Assembly: GCA_017517325.1 (NCBI GenBank)
Contig: JAFWZW010000017.1
Location: forward strand, 1 to 56,822
Length of the DNA: 56,822 bases
From: Clostridia bacterium
Lineage (GTDB): Bacteria; Bacillota; Clostridia; Oscillospirales; SIG627
Reading direction: 5' to 3'
A model generated the notes under the pieces. That model was not told the DNA's origin, ran no database searches, and was given only the letters and a program-made list of their open reading frames with translations. Each line of letters starts with the position of its first letter. Positions within the stretch are counted from its first letter, which is position 1. The position numbers and the translations under genes are program-made. Positions 16,663 through 25,364 of this stretch are shown here, one piece after another.

Positions 16663-16691
16663 TTGACACAAAGGATGGATACTGATATAAT
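16663..16691 (+). promoter_or_regulatory. Promoter of gdhA
   Basis: -35 TTGACA (16663-16668), 17-nt spacer, -10 TATAAT (16686-16691). The AT-rich stretch from 16500 to 16660 may act as an UP element; I see no gene in it. Confidence 0.88.
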
Positions 16692-16729
16692 ATAGAACAT
16701 AATTTTTATTGTAGAAAAGAGGTTATCGT

Positions 16730-18079
16730 ATGAATCAGTATGTTGAGCGTATCATTGCCGAAACCAAGAGCAAGAATCCCCACGAGCCCGAATTTTGCCA
16801 AACCGTGGAAGAGGTTCTCAGCTCCCTTGATAAAGTGATTGATCTGCACCCTGAATATGAAGACTATGCTCTGCTCGAGCGCCTCGTTGAGCCCGAAAAG
16901 CAGATCGTCTTCCGCGTTCCGTGGGTGGATGACAACGGTAAGATTCAAGTGAACCGTGGTTACCGTATCCAGTTTAACTCTGCAATCGGTCCTTATAAGG
17001 GTGGTCTTCGCTTCCATCCCACCGTATATGCAGGCATGCTTAAGTTCCTTGGCTTTGAGCAGACCTTTAAGAACAGCCTTACCACCCTTCCTATGGGCGG
17101 TGCAAAGGGCGGTTCCGACTTTGACCCCAAGGGTAAGAGCGATAATGAGATTATGCGCTTCTGCCAGAGCTTTATGACCGAGCTTTACCGCTACATCGGT
17201 CCCGACATTGATATTCCCGCAGGTGATATCGGTGTTGGTGCAAGAGAAATCGGCTTTATGTACGGTCAGTATAAGAGAATCCGCGGCGCTTACGAGAACG
17301 GCGTTCTCACCGGTAAGGGCCAGAGCTTCGGCGGTAGCTTGATCCGTCCCGAAGCTACCGGCTACGGCGCTATCTACTATACCCTGGAAGTTCTGAAGAG
17401 AATGGGTGACAGCATCAAGGGCAAGACCATCTGCTGCTCCGGCTACGGCAACGTTACCTGGGGCGTCTGCAAGAAGGCAGCCGAATTGGGTGCAAAGGTC
17501 GTTACCATTTCCGGCAGAGCGGGTTACGTTCACGATCCCGACGGTGTTACCACCGAAGAAAAGTTCAACAAGCTTCTTGAGATCCGTACCTCCCGTCACG
17601 GCACCTTGGAGGACTATGTTAAGGCATTCCCCAACGCTAAATTCTACCCCGGTGAAAAGCCCTGGGGTGTGAAGTGCGATATTGCAATGCCCTGCGCTAC
17701 CCAGAACGAGGTACTGCAAGAGGATGCGGAAAAGATCGTTGCCAACGGTACCAAGTACTATATGGAAGTTTCCAACATGCCCACTCCCAACGAGACCCTG
17801 AAATATCTGCAGGAGAACGTTGAAGTGGTTGGCCCCTCCAAGGCTGTTAACGCCGGCGGCGTTGCAGTTTCCGGTCTGGAAATGAGTCAGAACTCCGAGA
17901 GATACAGATGGACCGCTGAAGAGGTTGATACGAAACTGAAGCAGATCATGAAGGAGATTCACGATTCTTCCGCTGCTGCGGCCGAAGAGTGTGGCCTCGG
18001 CTACAACCTCGTTGCAGGTGCAAACATTGCTGGCTTCAAGAAGGTTGCCGAAGCAATGATCGCTCAGGGCGTTATCTGA
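16730..18079 (+). CDS. gdhA: NADP-specific glutamate dehydrogenase
   Basis: 449 aa, the length of hexameric bacterial GDH. It interconverts 2-oxoglutarate plus ammonia and glutamate. The substrate block GPYKGGLRFHP, the catalytic-Lys segment PMGGAKGGSDFDPKG, the IGVGAREIGFMYGQYKR stretch and the dinucleotide motif SGYGNV are clear. The N-terminus (MNQYVERIIAETKSKNPHEPEF) matches NADP-type enzymes. It is monocistronic, between a consensus promoter and a terminator. Confidence 0.96.
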   Translation: MNQYVERIIAETKSKNPHEPEFCQTVEEVLSSLDKVIDLHPEYEDYALLERLVEPEKQIVFRVPWVDDNGKIQVNRGYRIQFNSAIGPYKGGLRFHPTVYAGMLKFLGFEQTFKNSLTTLPMGGAKGGSDFDPKGKSDNEIMRFCQSFMTELYRYIGPDIDIPAGDIGVGAREIGFMYGQYKRIRGAYENGVLTGKGQSFGGSLIRPEATGYGAIYYTLEVLKRMGDSIKGKTICCSGYGNVTWGVCKKAAELGAKVVTISGRAGYVHDPDGVTTEEKFNKLLEIRTSRHGTLEDYVKAFPNAKFYPGEKPWGVKCDIAMPCATQNEVLQEDAEKIVANGTKYYMEVSNMPTPNETLKYLQENVEVVGPSKAVNAGGVAVSGLEMSQNSERYRWTAEEVDTKLKQIMKEIHDSSAAAAEECGLGYNLVAGANIAGFKKVAEAMIAQGVI

Positions 18080-18094
18080 TCTATTATGAAATGA

Positions 18095-18127
18095 AGAAAA
18101 AGTGTGTGGTTTTCCACGCACTTTTTT
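18095..18127 (+). terminator. Terminator of gdhA
   Basis: Stem AAAAGTGTGTGG/CCACGCACTTTT around a TTTT loop, with one G-U pair, then a T-run. Confidence 0.85.
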
Positions 18128-18201
18128 CTTTGAAAGATGGCACATTTGTTTGGTTTTATAGATTACGACCATAATCTTTATAAATATTTAACAAAATTGT
18201 A

Positions 18202-18230
18202 TTGCTTTTTCAATTGACTTTTGATACAAT
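18202..18230 (+). promoter_or_regulatory. Promoter of the first tandem lipoprotein gene
   Basis: -35 TTGCTT (18202-18207), 17-nt spacer, -10 TACAAT (18225-18230). The TTTGATACAAT block recurs before the second paralogue, which supports this assignment. TTGACT at 18214 with TATAAA at 18236 is an alternative. Confidence 0.6.
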
Positions 18231-18261
18231 TTCTCTATAAAATCTTTTAAAGGAGTATGAT

Positions 18262-19599
18262 ATGATGAAACGGATATTAGCCGCTCTTCTCTGTGTTTTG
18301 ATGCTGCTTTCCATCGTTGCCTGTGGCACGGAAGAAGCCAAGACCGAAACCCTTGATGCGATGGAAACCAAGGCCGGATCCGAAGAAAAAAAGACCGAGG
18401 AAAAGAAGACCGAAGAAGTAAAGGAAGAGGTCAAGTATGACCGTGTGGATACACCTCTCACCCCTGAGCGCGTTGCCGCCATTCCCATTGCAAGAGAGGG
18501 AATGACCTCGGAAGAGCTTCGCCAGATCTGCGTGGATTACGTAAAGCTCTCCGTGTCCTTCCAATGGGTGCCCAACGAGAGCTTTGATTATAAGGCCAAC
18601 CAAGGCGGCGGTACCCCCGTTCACTTTGAGGAAGGCAAGCTTCACGGTGGTATTCCTTATATCAATGTATCCTCCGGCAACCTTTACAGAATGCTTGAGT
18701 TTTACGACGTTGAAACCGGTGTTCTTGACGTAACGTATCTTTCCAAAAACACCATCATTTTCGGTACGGCTTGCTCCGGTACTACCGGCTGGGGCTGGGC
18801 CCGTGTTATCAACTCCGCTGTTTGCGCATGGACAGCTCAGCTTAATGCCAATGCAGGGCTTATTCCTGTAGGTCCCTACACCTATGATCTTTCCACCCAT
18901 CGCTTCGGTGAGGATGGAAAAGAGGATTGTGACGTCATTGCCAAGCGCAACGGTGAACAGGTGATGTATGAGTCCTACGCCTTGTCTAAAAAGGCAGATT
19001 GCTTCGTAAACAAGGGCCACGTTCGTATGAACGGAAAAGACCCCGTTGTAGTTCGAAATGCCGACGGCACCATTGACGGTGAAAAGAGCTATATCGTTCA
19101 GGTGGAGCAGGGTCTCTTTACCACGGGTTCTTATCATGGTCGTGTTTCTGCCGATGGAGTGGAGTATGTTATCCAAGGTAACGAAGGTAAAAAAGGTGAC
19201 GGAAGCGATTTTTACTACACTTTTAAAGAATTGTATAAAACCGGTTATCTGCCTCACACTTTCAAGGAGTTTCACGGCCAGGATCCCATTGAGCCTGCCA
19301 CCGTTTCTCTTGACGTAACCGGCGATACCGTCAGCTTTGATGCTCTCAACGCCGCAACGGTTACGGCAAACTACGTTATTTCCGACGTGTTTACCGTTCT
19401 CACCGATACGGAAGGAAAGCAATTGATTCGCTACGCATACCGCCTCGATCATCATTATTCAAGAAAAGCAGCGTTAAAAGATCATCTCCCCAAAGCCTAT
19501 CTCTGGCAGTACCGTGATAAGGGTTATACCGTTTCCATTGAAGTTCAGTTGGGTAACGGTGAGCTTCTCACCGCATATACCGGTACGTTGGTGCCTTGA
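18262..19599 (+). CDS. Lipoprotein, paralogue 1; possible papain-like (NlpC/P60-type) fold
   Basis: 445 aa. The signal peptide ends in lipobox IVAC (Cys21), so it should be anchored outside the membrane. A Lys/Glu-rich linker (about 22-58) precedes the globular region. The core has TACSGTTGWGWARV (Cys171) and DCFVNKGHVRMN (His253), then a SYIVQVEQG strand. That spacing recalls the Cys and His of NlpC/P60 or related cell-wall amidases, but this is my inference from short motifs. The last 140 residues look beta-rich. The ribosome site is AAAGGAG before ATG 18262. The neighbouring gene is a close paralogue. Confidence 0.7.
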   Translation: MMKRILAALLCVLMLLSIVACGTEEAKTETLDAMETKAGSEEKKTEEKKTEEVKEEVKYDRVDTPLTPERVAAIPIAREGMTSEELRQICVDYVKLSVSFQWVPNESFDYKANQGGGTPVHFEEGKLHGGIPYINVSSGNLYRMLEFYDVETGVLDVTYLSKNTIIFGTACSGTTGWGWARVINSAVCAWTAQLNANAGLIPVGPYTYDLSTHRFGEDGKEDCDVIAKRNGEQVMYESYALSKKADCFVNKGHVRMNGKDPVVVRNADGTIDGEKSYIVQVEQGLFTTGSYHGRVSADGVEYVIQGNEGKKGDGSDFYYTFKELYKTGYLPHTFKEFHGQDPIEPATVSLDVTGDTVSFDALNAATVTANYVISDVFTVLTDTEGKQLIRYAYRLDHHYSRKAALKDHLPKAYLWQYRDKGYTVSIEVQLGNGELLTAYTGTLVP

Positions 19600-19613
19600 T
19601 CTTATAAGGAAAA

Positions 19614-19648
19614 GAAAAAAAGTGTATGGTTTTTCCATACACTTTTTT
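19614..19648 (+). terminator. Terminator after lipoprotein paralogue 1
   Basis: Stem AAAGTGTATGG/CCATACACTTT with an all-T loop, then a T-run. Each paralogue is therefore a separate transcription unit. Confidence 0.85.
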
Positions 19649-19697
19649 CATAAACTGCAGGTTGTTTTATGAAAGGATCGAATAAAGAATTAAGTTG

Positions 19698-19726
19698 TTG
19701 TTTTTCTTTTTGATCTTTGATACAAT
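19698..19726 (+). promoter_or_regulatory. Promoter of the second tandem lipoprotein gene
   Basis: -35 TTGTTT (19698-19703), 17-nt spacer, -10 TACAAT (19721-19726), with the same TTTGATACAAT block as the first paralogue. Confidence 0.6.
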
Positions 19727-19755
19727 GAAAACAGTATTTTTAAAGGAGTGACCGT

Positions 19756-21108
19756 ATGATAAAACGAATGTTATCGGGTTTTCTATGCCTTTTGGTTTTA
19801 ATTCCCTTAGTGGCTTGTTCCGAGGAAGCGGGGAAAGCCGAAACGGCGGAGATCGTTGAAACGAAGATTGAATCAGATGTAAAGACTGAAGATGAAAAGA
19901 CCGAAGAGGCGGTTACGATAACGAAAGAGCTGGGGGAAGTCGAGTACGACCGTGTGGATACCCCCCTTACCCCCGAACGCCTTGCCGCCATTCCCATTGC
20001 CAAGGAGGGAATGTCATCGGACCAGCTTCGCCAGATCTGTGTGGATTACGTAAAGCTTTCCGTATCCTTTCAGTGGGTACCCAGCAAAAGTTTTGACTAT
20101 TTAGCTGCCAGTGACAAAAGGTATCACGCCTATTTTTACGAGGGCAAGCTTCACGGTGGTATCCCTTATATCAACGTAGCCTCAGGTAATCTGTACAGAA
20201 TCCTTGAATTTTACGATACGGAAACGGGCGTTCTCGACGTGGAATACCTTGTCCAGAATCCCATCATGTTCGGCACCGCCTGCTCCGGCACTACGGGCTG
20301 GGGGTGGGCGAGAGTGATCAATTCAGCCACTTGCTCCTACACTGCAAACCTTAATGCCGCAGGCGGTCTTGTGCCCGTTGGCCCCTACACCTACGATCTG
20401 ACTACTGTTCGCTACGGTGAAGACGGTAAGGAGGAATGCAAGACCATTGCCCGCCGTAACGGAGAGCAAGTGATGTACGAATCTTATGCTCTTTCATTAA
20501 AGGCTGACTGCTTTGTGAACAACGGTCACGTTCGTATGAACGGTGAAAATCCGGTTGTTGTAAGAAAAGAAGACGGTACCATCGACGGAGAAAAGAGCTA
20601 TATCGTTCAGGTTGAGCAAGGGCTCTATACCAATGGTGCTAACCATAAGCGTCTTTCTGCCGATGGAGTTGAATATGTGATCCAGGGCAACGACGGTGTG
20701 ACCGGTGACGGAACTGCATTTTATTTCACCTTTAAGGAGCTCTTTGATTCAGGCTATCTCCCACATACCTTTAAAGAATTTCACAGTCAGGATCCCATTG
20801 AACCCGGTGAAGCCACCACCAATATTGCTACGGATAAAGTGAATTTGGAAGCTCTTAAGGATGCCACGCTGACCGCCAATTACGCCATTTCCGATATCTT
20901 TTTCGTCATCACTGATACAGAAGGTAAAGAGATCGTGCGTTATGCCTATCGCCTTGATAAACATTATCAAAAGCAGAAAAGGCTGAAGGAAGGCGTTCCC
21001 TCGGCCCTTCTTTGGATGAACCGCGACAAGGGCTATACCCTTTCACTTGAAGTGCAATTGGGCAACGGAGAACGGGTCACAGCCTACAAGGGTGAACTTG
21101 TAACCTGA
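19756..21108 (+). CDS. Lipoprotein, paralogue 2; possible papain-like (NlpC/P60-type) fold
   Basis: 450 aa, closely related to the preceding gene along its length. Lipobox LVAC (Cys21) is followed by a Glu/Thr/Lys-rich linker (about 22-62) and the same core: YDRVDTPLTPER, TACSGTTGWGWARV (Cys176), GHVRMNGENPVVVR (His258) and DGEKSYIVQVEQG. The linkers and residues 105-115 differ most, while motifs around the putative active site are identical. It has its own promoter and terminator. Function is unknown; an exported peptidase or amidase acting on the envelope is possible. Confidence 0.7.
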   Translation: MIKRMLSGFLCLLVLIPLVACSEEAGKAETAEIVETKIESDVKTEDEKTEEAVTITKELGEVEYDRVDTPLTPERLAAIPIAKEGMSSDQLRQICVDYVKLSVSFQWVPSKSFDYLAASDKRYHAYFYEGKLHGGIPYINVASGNLYRILEFYDTETGVLDVEYLVQNPIMFGTACSGTTGWGWARVINSATCSYTANLNAAGGLVPVGPYTYDLTTVRYGEDGKEECKTIARRNGEQVMYESYALSLKADCFVNNGHVRMNGENPVVVRKEDGTIDGEKSYIVQVEQGLYTNGANHKRLSADGVEYVIQGNDGVTGDGTAFYFTFKELFDSGYLPHTFKEFHSQDPIEPGEATTNIATDKVNLEALKDATLTANYAISDIFFVITDTEGKEIVRYAYRLDKHYQKQKRLKEGVPSALLWMNRDKGYTLSLEVQLGNGERVTAYKGELVT

Positions 21109-21118
21109 TTTTTGAAGC

Positions 21119-21151
21119 AAAAAAAGGAAGCGAATTTTCGCTTCCTTTTTT
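21119..21151. terminator. Bidirectional terminator between lipoprotein 2 and the CapA-like gene
   Basis: Arms AAAAAGGAAGCG (21121-21132) and CGCTTCCTTTTT (21139-21150) lie between convergent genes. Confidence 0.85.
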
Positions 21152-21157
21152 GCGGTT

Positions 21158-22711
21158 TTATTTGCTGATGGAAATGATGCCAAGCTCTTCGATGGTAAAA
21201 GCGGCTTTTTTACCAACACCGAATTTTACGGTTTTGGATACGCTGGTCACTTCGTTTTTAAAGGCTTGGGCTGAAACGGAATCCAAAGCAAGGGTGGGGG
21301 CTCCACCCTGGGCTTCATCTGCCTTAACGGGAATAAACAGCATAGTGCCGGGTACGGCTTCGCCTGCTTCATTTAAGGTGAATGCTTGTTGGAAGATAAA
21401 TGCGGTGGCGTTTGCACCTTGCTTGTAAAGGTTTCCGGGGGAATAGATAATGGCAACGTCTTTGTATTTTTCCACAGCCTGAATGGAATCGGGGTGAGAG
21501 CCGATTACAAGGTTCGCACCGTTGTCTACGGCGGCTCTCGTGCTCAGCACCTGCGCCATACAAGGATCCCATGCGTTCTTTTCTGCGGTGAGCCAGTTGA
21601 AGTGGACCACGACGAACTTTGCTCCTGCTGCCTTTGCGGCTGCAATGTCCTGTTTGGGGGCTTCTACGAAAGCTCCGTTGGCATCAGCCTGGATTTCATC
21701 AATGAGGTGATAGGTCAGGTAGGCTACTTTTCCAAGTGCGGTATCCTGATAACAGATAGTGCCTTCATCGGAGAAGTTGACTGCGGCATCCTTCAGGGCT
21801 TTTTCCGTATCCTGCTTGCCTTCTGAACCGAAGCCTAAAATGCGCGGATCGGAAATGGAAACGGCTTCTATGCTGCTTTTGCGAAGGAGGGAGGCGTAAG
21901 CGGGAACGCCTTTAATGGCACCTGCGCTGTCTACACCGCCAATGTTTTCCGTAAGAGGAACTGCAAGGTTGATAAAGCTGGAGGAGTCGGTTCCGAGAAT
22001 GGAAGAAACCTTGTGGAAAGGATAAGGATATTTGGATTTTTCCTGCTGCTTTTTGAAGCTGTTTTCTTCCTCTGCTCCCAAAAGGGTGTCACCGATCAAA
22101 GCGTTGCCGCCAAAGGTAAGAAGAACAGAGCCCGTGCTCTTTTGATATTGCTGGCGGAAGATGGCAAGCATTGCAAGTGCGGTGGTTCCGCTGGGCTCCG
22201 TGTCGAATTTGGGACAATAGCCGTATTCCACGTCGGTGCCGGTGCGTGCCTGATCATCGGGGCGTGCGTTGGAAAGCTCCGTTAAAAGTTTTGAAACTCT
22301 ACTTCCGAAGTTTTCACTATCGGTAAAAGGAGTGTTGAGAACGTCTTCAAACAGATCGGCGATTTTTGCATAGTAGGTGGCGCCGTAGTAATCCAGCGCC
22401 TCATCCTTCAGGTAGTCTGCAGATTTATCTAAGCGAAGCACCAGGTCCGCCAAAGCGTTTTCGTATTGCTTGGATTCGCCGTAAGCCAGTTCTTTCAGCA
22501 GGTCCTCCGCATCGTGTCCCGTTTCATTTACGAAGTTTAGTGAGGAAGCGGCAACCTCGGCGCCTTCTCCCGTCTTGTTTTCAGGCTCTGTGACGGGTAT
22601 TTCTTGGGTTTTGGGAGGAGAAAAGGCTTCGTCAGGAAAGCGGAAGACCAAGGCAAAGGTTCCTGCCAGTACGGCAAGACACAAAATGAAACTCAAAATT
22701 TTTGCTTTCAT
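21158..22711 (-). CDS. Membrane-anchored CapA/PgsA-like protein with a degenerate active site
   Basis: 517 aa. An N-terminal signal anchor (about 5-25) is followed by a helical region, then a CapA-like (PGA_cap, metallophosphatase fold) domain from about residue 195. Family landmarks can be aligned but key residues differ: GGNALIG instead of GDxMxG, NLAVPLTE instead of NLExPL, SDPRILGFGSEG instead of NNHxxDxGxxG, and GSHPDSIQ instead of GHHPHxxQ. The IIYSPGNLY strand is retained. True CapA proteins act in poly-gamma-glutamate or capsule synthesis; this copy is probably not a metalloenzyme of that type. It has its own promoter. Confidence 0.72.
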   Translation of the reverse strand: MKAKILSFILCLAVLAGTFALVFRFPDEAFSPPKTQEIPVTEPENKTGEGAEVAASSLNFVNETGHDAEDLLKELAYGESKQYENALADLVLRLDKSADYLKDEALDYYGATYYAKIADLFEDVLNTPFTDSENFGSRVSKLLTELSNARPDDQARTGTDVEYGYCPKFDTEPSGTTALAMLAIFRQQYQKSTGSVLLTFGGNALIGDTLLGAEEENSFKKQQEKSKYPYPFHKVSSILGTDSSSFINLAVPLTENIGGVDSAGAIKGVPAYASLLRKSSIEAVSISDPRILGFGSEGKQDTEKALKDAAVNFSDEGTICYQDTALGKVAYLTYHLIDEIQADANGAFVEAPKQDIAAAKAAGAKFVVVHFNWLTAEKNAWDPCMAQVLSTRAAVDNGANLVIGSHPDSIQAVEKYKDVAIIYSPGNLYKQGANATAFIFQQAFTLNEAGEAVPGTMLFIPVKADEAQGGAPTLALDSVSAQAFKNEVTSVSKTVKFGVGKKAAFTIEELGIISISK

Positions 22712-22770
22712 ATATAACTCCTTTTTGAGGAAAAGATAGAATCTAATTGAAATTTTCCAATGTTAGTGTT

Positions 22771-22799
22771 ATTATAATATAGAATTTGAATTTTTTCAA
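22771..22799 (-). promoter_or_regulatory. Promoter of the CapA-like gene
   Basis: Minus strand: -35 TTGAAA (22794-22799), 17-nt spacer, -10 TATAAT (22771-22776), about 60 nt before the start. Confidence 0.72.
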
Positions 22800-22834
22800 C
22801 TACTTTCGCGAATGTTGTTTGTGAGGAAGTCAAA

Positions 22835-23587
22835 ATGTCTGAAAAAGAGAAAAATTGGAATCCCCACGCAGGGCATAGGGCAAAACTGAAAAAGCGCTTT
22901 GAGCGTGACGGTCTGGGTGGCTTTGAGGACCATAACGTATTGGAAATGTTGCTCTTTTATGCAATACCGCGGCGGGATACCAACGTAATAGCGCACGCCC
23001 TTTTAAAACGCTTTGGAAGCTTTTCCCGTGTATTCGAAGCAAGCGTGGAGGAGCTTTGTCAGGTGGAGGGGATCGGCGAGAACGCCGCCCTGCTTTTGAA
23101 AACCTATCCTGCCGTGGCAAGGCGCTATTACAGCGACCGCTTCCGACCGGGCAAGCGCTTGCCCGAATATGAGCAAATGGGGCAGGATCTGGTGTTTCGC
23201 TTCGCTGGTTTGAAAAACGAAAGAGCTTTTGCTCTTTTCTTTGATAACTCTCTTTGCTTCTGTGGGGAAGAGCTGCTTCACGAGGGCAATATCAATTCCG
23301 TTGGCTTTTCCGTTCGAAAGCTTTGCGATGCGGCGGTTCGTTTCAACGCTTCGTATATGGTATTGGCACATAATCACCCGAGAGGGCTTCCCATTGCTTC
23401 TTCGGAGGATCTTTCCACCTCTTCGTCATTAAGAAAGTTTCTCTTGCAGATGAATGTCGTTTTGATCGACCATTTTATCATTGGCGAAAATCGCTTTACC
23501 AGTTTACAAAAGCAAGAGTACAAGCAATTGAGAAAAGGTTTTCTGGAAAAGGCGGATGTTCTTCCCGAAGAGCCGTTCAATCTATAA
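22835..23587 (+). CDS. RadC-family JAB/MPN protein
   Basis: 250 aa. An N-terminal helical region with a helix-hairpin-helix (LCQVEGIGENAALLLK) precedes a JAMM metalloprotease-like domain. The metal motif is AHNHPRGLPIASSED (His179, His181, Asp192). The biochemical role of RadC (YsxA/YeeS relatives) is unresolved; early DNA-repair claims were withdrawn. GAGGAAG lies before ATG 22835. It diverges from the CapA-like gene and ends at a terminator shared with malQ. Confidence 0.88.
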   Translation: MSEKEKNWNPHAGHRAKLKKRFERDGLGGFEDHNVLEMLLFYAIPRRDTNVIAHALLKRFGSFSRVFEASVEELCQVEGIGENAALLLKTYPAVARRYYSDRFRPGKRLPEYEQMGQDLVFRFAGLKNERAFALFFDNSLCFCGEELLHEGNINSVGFSVRKLCDAAVRFNASYMVLAHNHPRGLPIASSEDLSTSSSLRKFLLQMNVVLIDHFIIGENRFTSLQKQEYKQLRKGFLEKADVLPEEPFNL

Positions 23588-23627
23588 AATATGACCCGAT
23601 AGGATATTTCCTTTCGGGTCATATTTT
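23586..23627. terminator. Bidirectional terminator between radC-like gene and malQ
   Basis: A 14-bp inverted repeat AAAATATGACCCGA/TCGGGTCATATTTT (23586-23599, 23614-23627) starts at the stop codon of the radC-like gene and is flanked by A and T runs. Confidence 0.82.
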
Positions 23628-23630
23628 CAT

Positions 23631-25049
23631 TTATCGGGCATACAATTGATTTTGTTTTTTCCAATGATCCGTATTCAGCGATAAAAGCTGGTCATCCGCC
23701 AAGCGGTAAGCCCAGTTTCCCGCGGCTTTCCCGGGGGTATTGATTCTGGTATCCGCTCCGTACAGAAGCAGATCCTGCACAGGGAAGATCACTGTTTCCG
23801 CACGGCTCATCATGAGGGCACGAATGGCGGCGGTGCAACCGTCGGCGGGGTTACCAAGGTATTCGAGGGCATCACGGCGGGTTTTATCATCCAGCTCCCA
23901 AATAAAGCCCAAAAGGGTGTTGTTATCGTGGGTGCCGGTGTAAGCCGTCAGGTTCTCTTTGTAGTTGTGGGGAAGGTGAGGGGAGAGGGGGTTACCGTCA
24001 AAACCAAATTGAAAGACAGCCATACCGGGGTAACCGCTGTATTCCAAAAGATCACGGGTAGCCTGATCGATGATCCCCAAGTCCTCTGCCAGGATCAACT
24101 TTCCTTTTTCCAAGGGGCGGAGTGCGTCGATGAGGCGCGTGCCGGGGCCGGTTACCCATTTCCCTTCCTTAGCTGATTTTGCATTGGCGGGTATGCTCCA
24201 GTATGCACTGATGGCACGGAAATGATCAATGCGGATACCGTCAAATAGCGTCAGCATATACGAAAGACGCTCTTTCCACCAAGCAAAGCCATCCGCTTCC
24301 ATTGCTTCCCAATTATAAAGAGGGTTGCCCCAGAGCTGGCCGTCTTCGGAAAAATAATCCGGGGGGACACCGGAAACGAAGGTAGGGTTCCACTTGGGGT
24401 CAAGCTGAAACTGCTTTGGGGCAGACCAAACGTCAAAGCTGTCGTAGGAAACGTAGAAGGGCAGATCGCCGATCACCGAAACACCGTTTTGATTGGCGTA
24501 GCGGTGAAGCGCTTCCCATTGGCGATGAAATTCATATTGAATGAATTGCCAGGTAAATAAGAGGTCGGGGTCGGCTTCGCTTTTTGTCCAGCTGTTCCAG
24601 CATTTTCCGCTATTTTCCATTTTTAGTGCCAAAAAACGGCAGGTTTCGGCGATCAAAGGGTTATCCTTCAAAAATGCTTGAACGGGGGTGCGGTCAAGTA
24701 TCCTGCCCGCCGCTTTTTTAAGATATGAAAAGCGTTTTCTGCGAAGAGAATCGTAGCGGCAGAGATAGGGGTCCTCTTCCTTCTGCTCGTTTAATTCTTC
24801 CTTCGTTACAAGACCTTTTTCAAAAAGAGCCTCCGGATCAATGAAATTTAAGTTCCCTCCAAAGGAGGAATACGACATATAGGGGGAATTGTGCTCGTCG
24901 GTAATACCGAAGGGGAGCACCTGCCAGCAGGAGAAACCGCCTTTCTTTAACGTATCGATCCAAAGATAGGCGCTTTTTCCGAAATTTCCACAGCCGTACG
25001 GGCCGGGAAGGGAAAAGATCGGAAGAAGAACACCGCTTTTTCTTGCCAT
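23631..25049 (-). CDS. malQ: 4-alpha-Glucanotransferase (amylomaltase)
   Basis: 472 aa from ATG 25049 (AAGGT upstream; MARKSGVLLPIFSLPGPYG is the usual GH77 start). It disproportionates maltodextrins by transferring alpha-1,4-glucans. The nucleophile segment DGIRIDHFRAI, the acid/base segment LAEDLGIID and the GTHDNNT block are intact, as is the early GGNLNFIDPEAL stretch. It diverges from the glycogen operon and likely recycles short glucans released by GlgP and the GH13 enzyme. Confidence 0.95.
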   Translation of the reverse strand: MARKSGVLLPIFSLPGPYGCGNFGKSAYLWIDTLKKGGFSCWQVLPFGITDEHNSPYMSYSSFGGNLNFIDPEALFEKGLVTKEELNEQKEEDPYLCRYDSLRRKRFSYLKKAAGRILDRTPVQAFLKDNPLIAETCRFLALKMENSGKCWNSWTKSEADPDLLFTWQFIQYEFHRQWEALHRYANQNGVSVIGDLPFYVSYDSFDVWSAPKQFQLDPKWNPTFVSGVPPDYFSEDGQLWGNPLYNWEAMEADGFAWWKERLSYMLTLFDGIRIDHFRAISAYWSIPANAKSAKEGKWVTGPGTRLIDALRPLEKGKLILAEDLGIIDQATRDLLEYSGYPGMAVFQFGFDGNPLSPHLPHNYKENLTAYTGTHDNNTLLGFIWELDDKTRRDALEYLGNPADGCTAAIRALMMSRAETVIFPVQDLLLYGADTRINTPGKAAGNWAYRLADDQLLSLNTDHWKKQNQLYAR

Positions 25050-25194
25050 TGCTTTACCTTGCCTTTTCTTATTTTCTCTTATCATATACCAAAATCCGCA
25101 AAAAGGCAAGGCATCCTCCGTCTCCGTAGATCCAATTTTTTGTAAAATGTGAATATTTTTGAAAAAATATTTGACTTTTTCGACAATTTTACTC

Positions 25195-25223
25195 TGTACA
25201 AATTAAAATAAATATGTTATAAT
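25195..25223 (+). promoter_or_regulatory. Candidate promoter of the glg operon
   Basis: -10 TATAAT (25218-25223) with TGTACA (25195-25200) 17 nt upstream as an imperfect -35. It lies about 140 nt before glgC. The rest of 25050-25190 is AT-rich with no gene seen. Confidence 0.6.
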
Positions 25224-25236
25224 GAAATAAATTAAA

Positions 25237-25320
25237 GCGCCGGAGGCAATCACAATGAAAAGTTTGTGTGACATCTTATAACGTTCATTGTGGTGAACTG
25301 CGGCGTATATTTGTTTTTTT
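25237..25320 (+). promoter_or_regulatory. Structured glgC leader with an 8-codon mini-ORF
   Basis: GCGCCG (25237-25242) pairs with CGGCGT (25301-25306), and TCACAATGAA (25250-25259) pairs with TTCATTGTGG (25284-25293). A T-rich tract (TTTGTTTTTTT) follows at 25310-25320. Between the arms an ATG at 25255 with GGAGG 8 nt upstream starts the mini-[11 protein letters not shown], ending at TAA 25279-25281. The arrangement resembles a translation-dependent attenuator. The fold is read by eye only. Confidence 0.5.
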
Positions 25321-25364
25321 GCAGCCGTTCCCTTTATATCGTAATAAATTTATGGAGGCGTCTT

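Noticed and set aside
16706-18172. 488-codon open frame antisense to gdhA
   Set aside because: Low-complexity translation opposite a complete glutamate dehydrogenase gene, with no start signal.
25290-25364. 25-residue N-terminal extension of GlgC
   Set aside because: The earlier ATG-like start has no ribosome site and lies in the leader hairpin, while ATG 25365 has GGAGG and gives the normal GlgC N-terminus.
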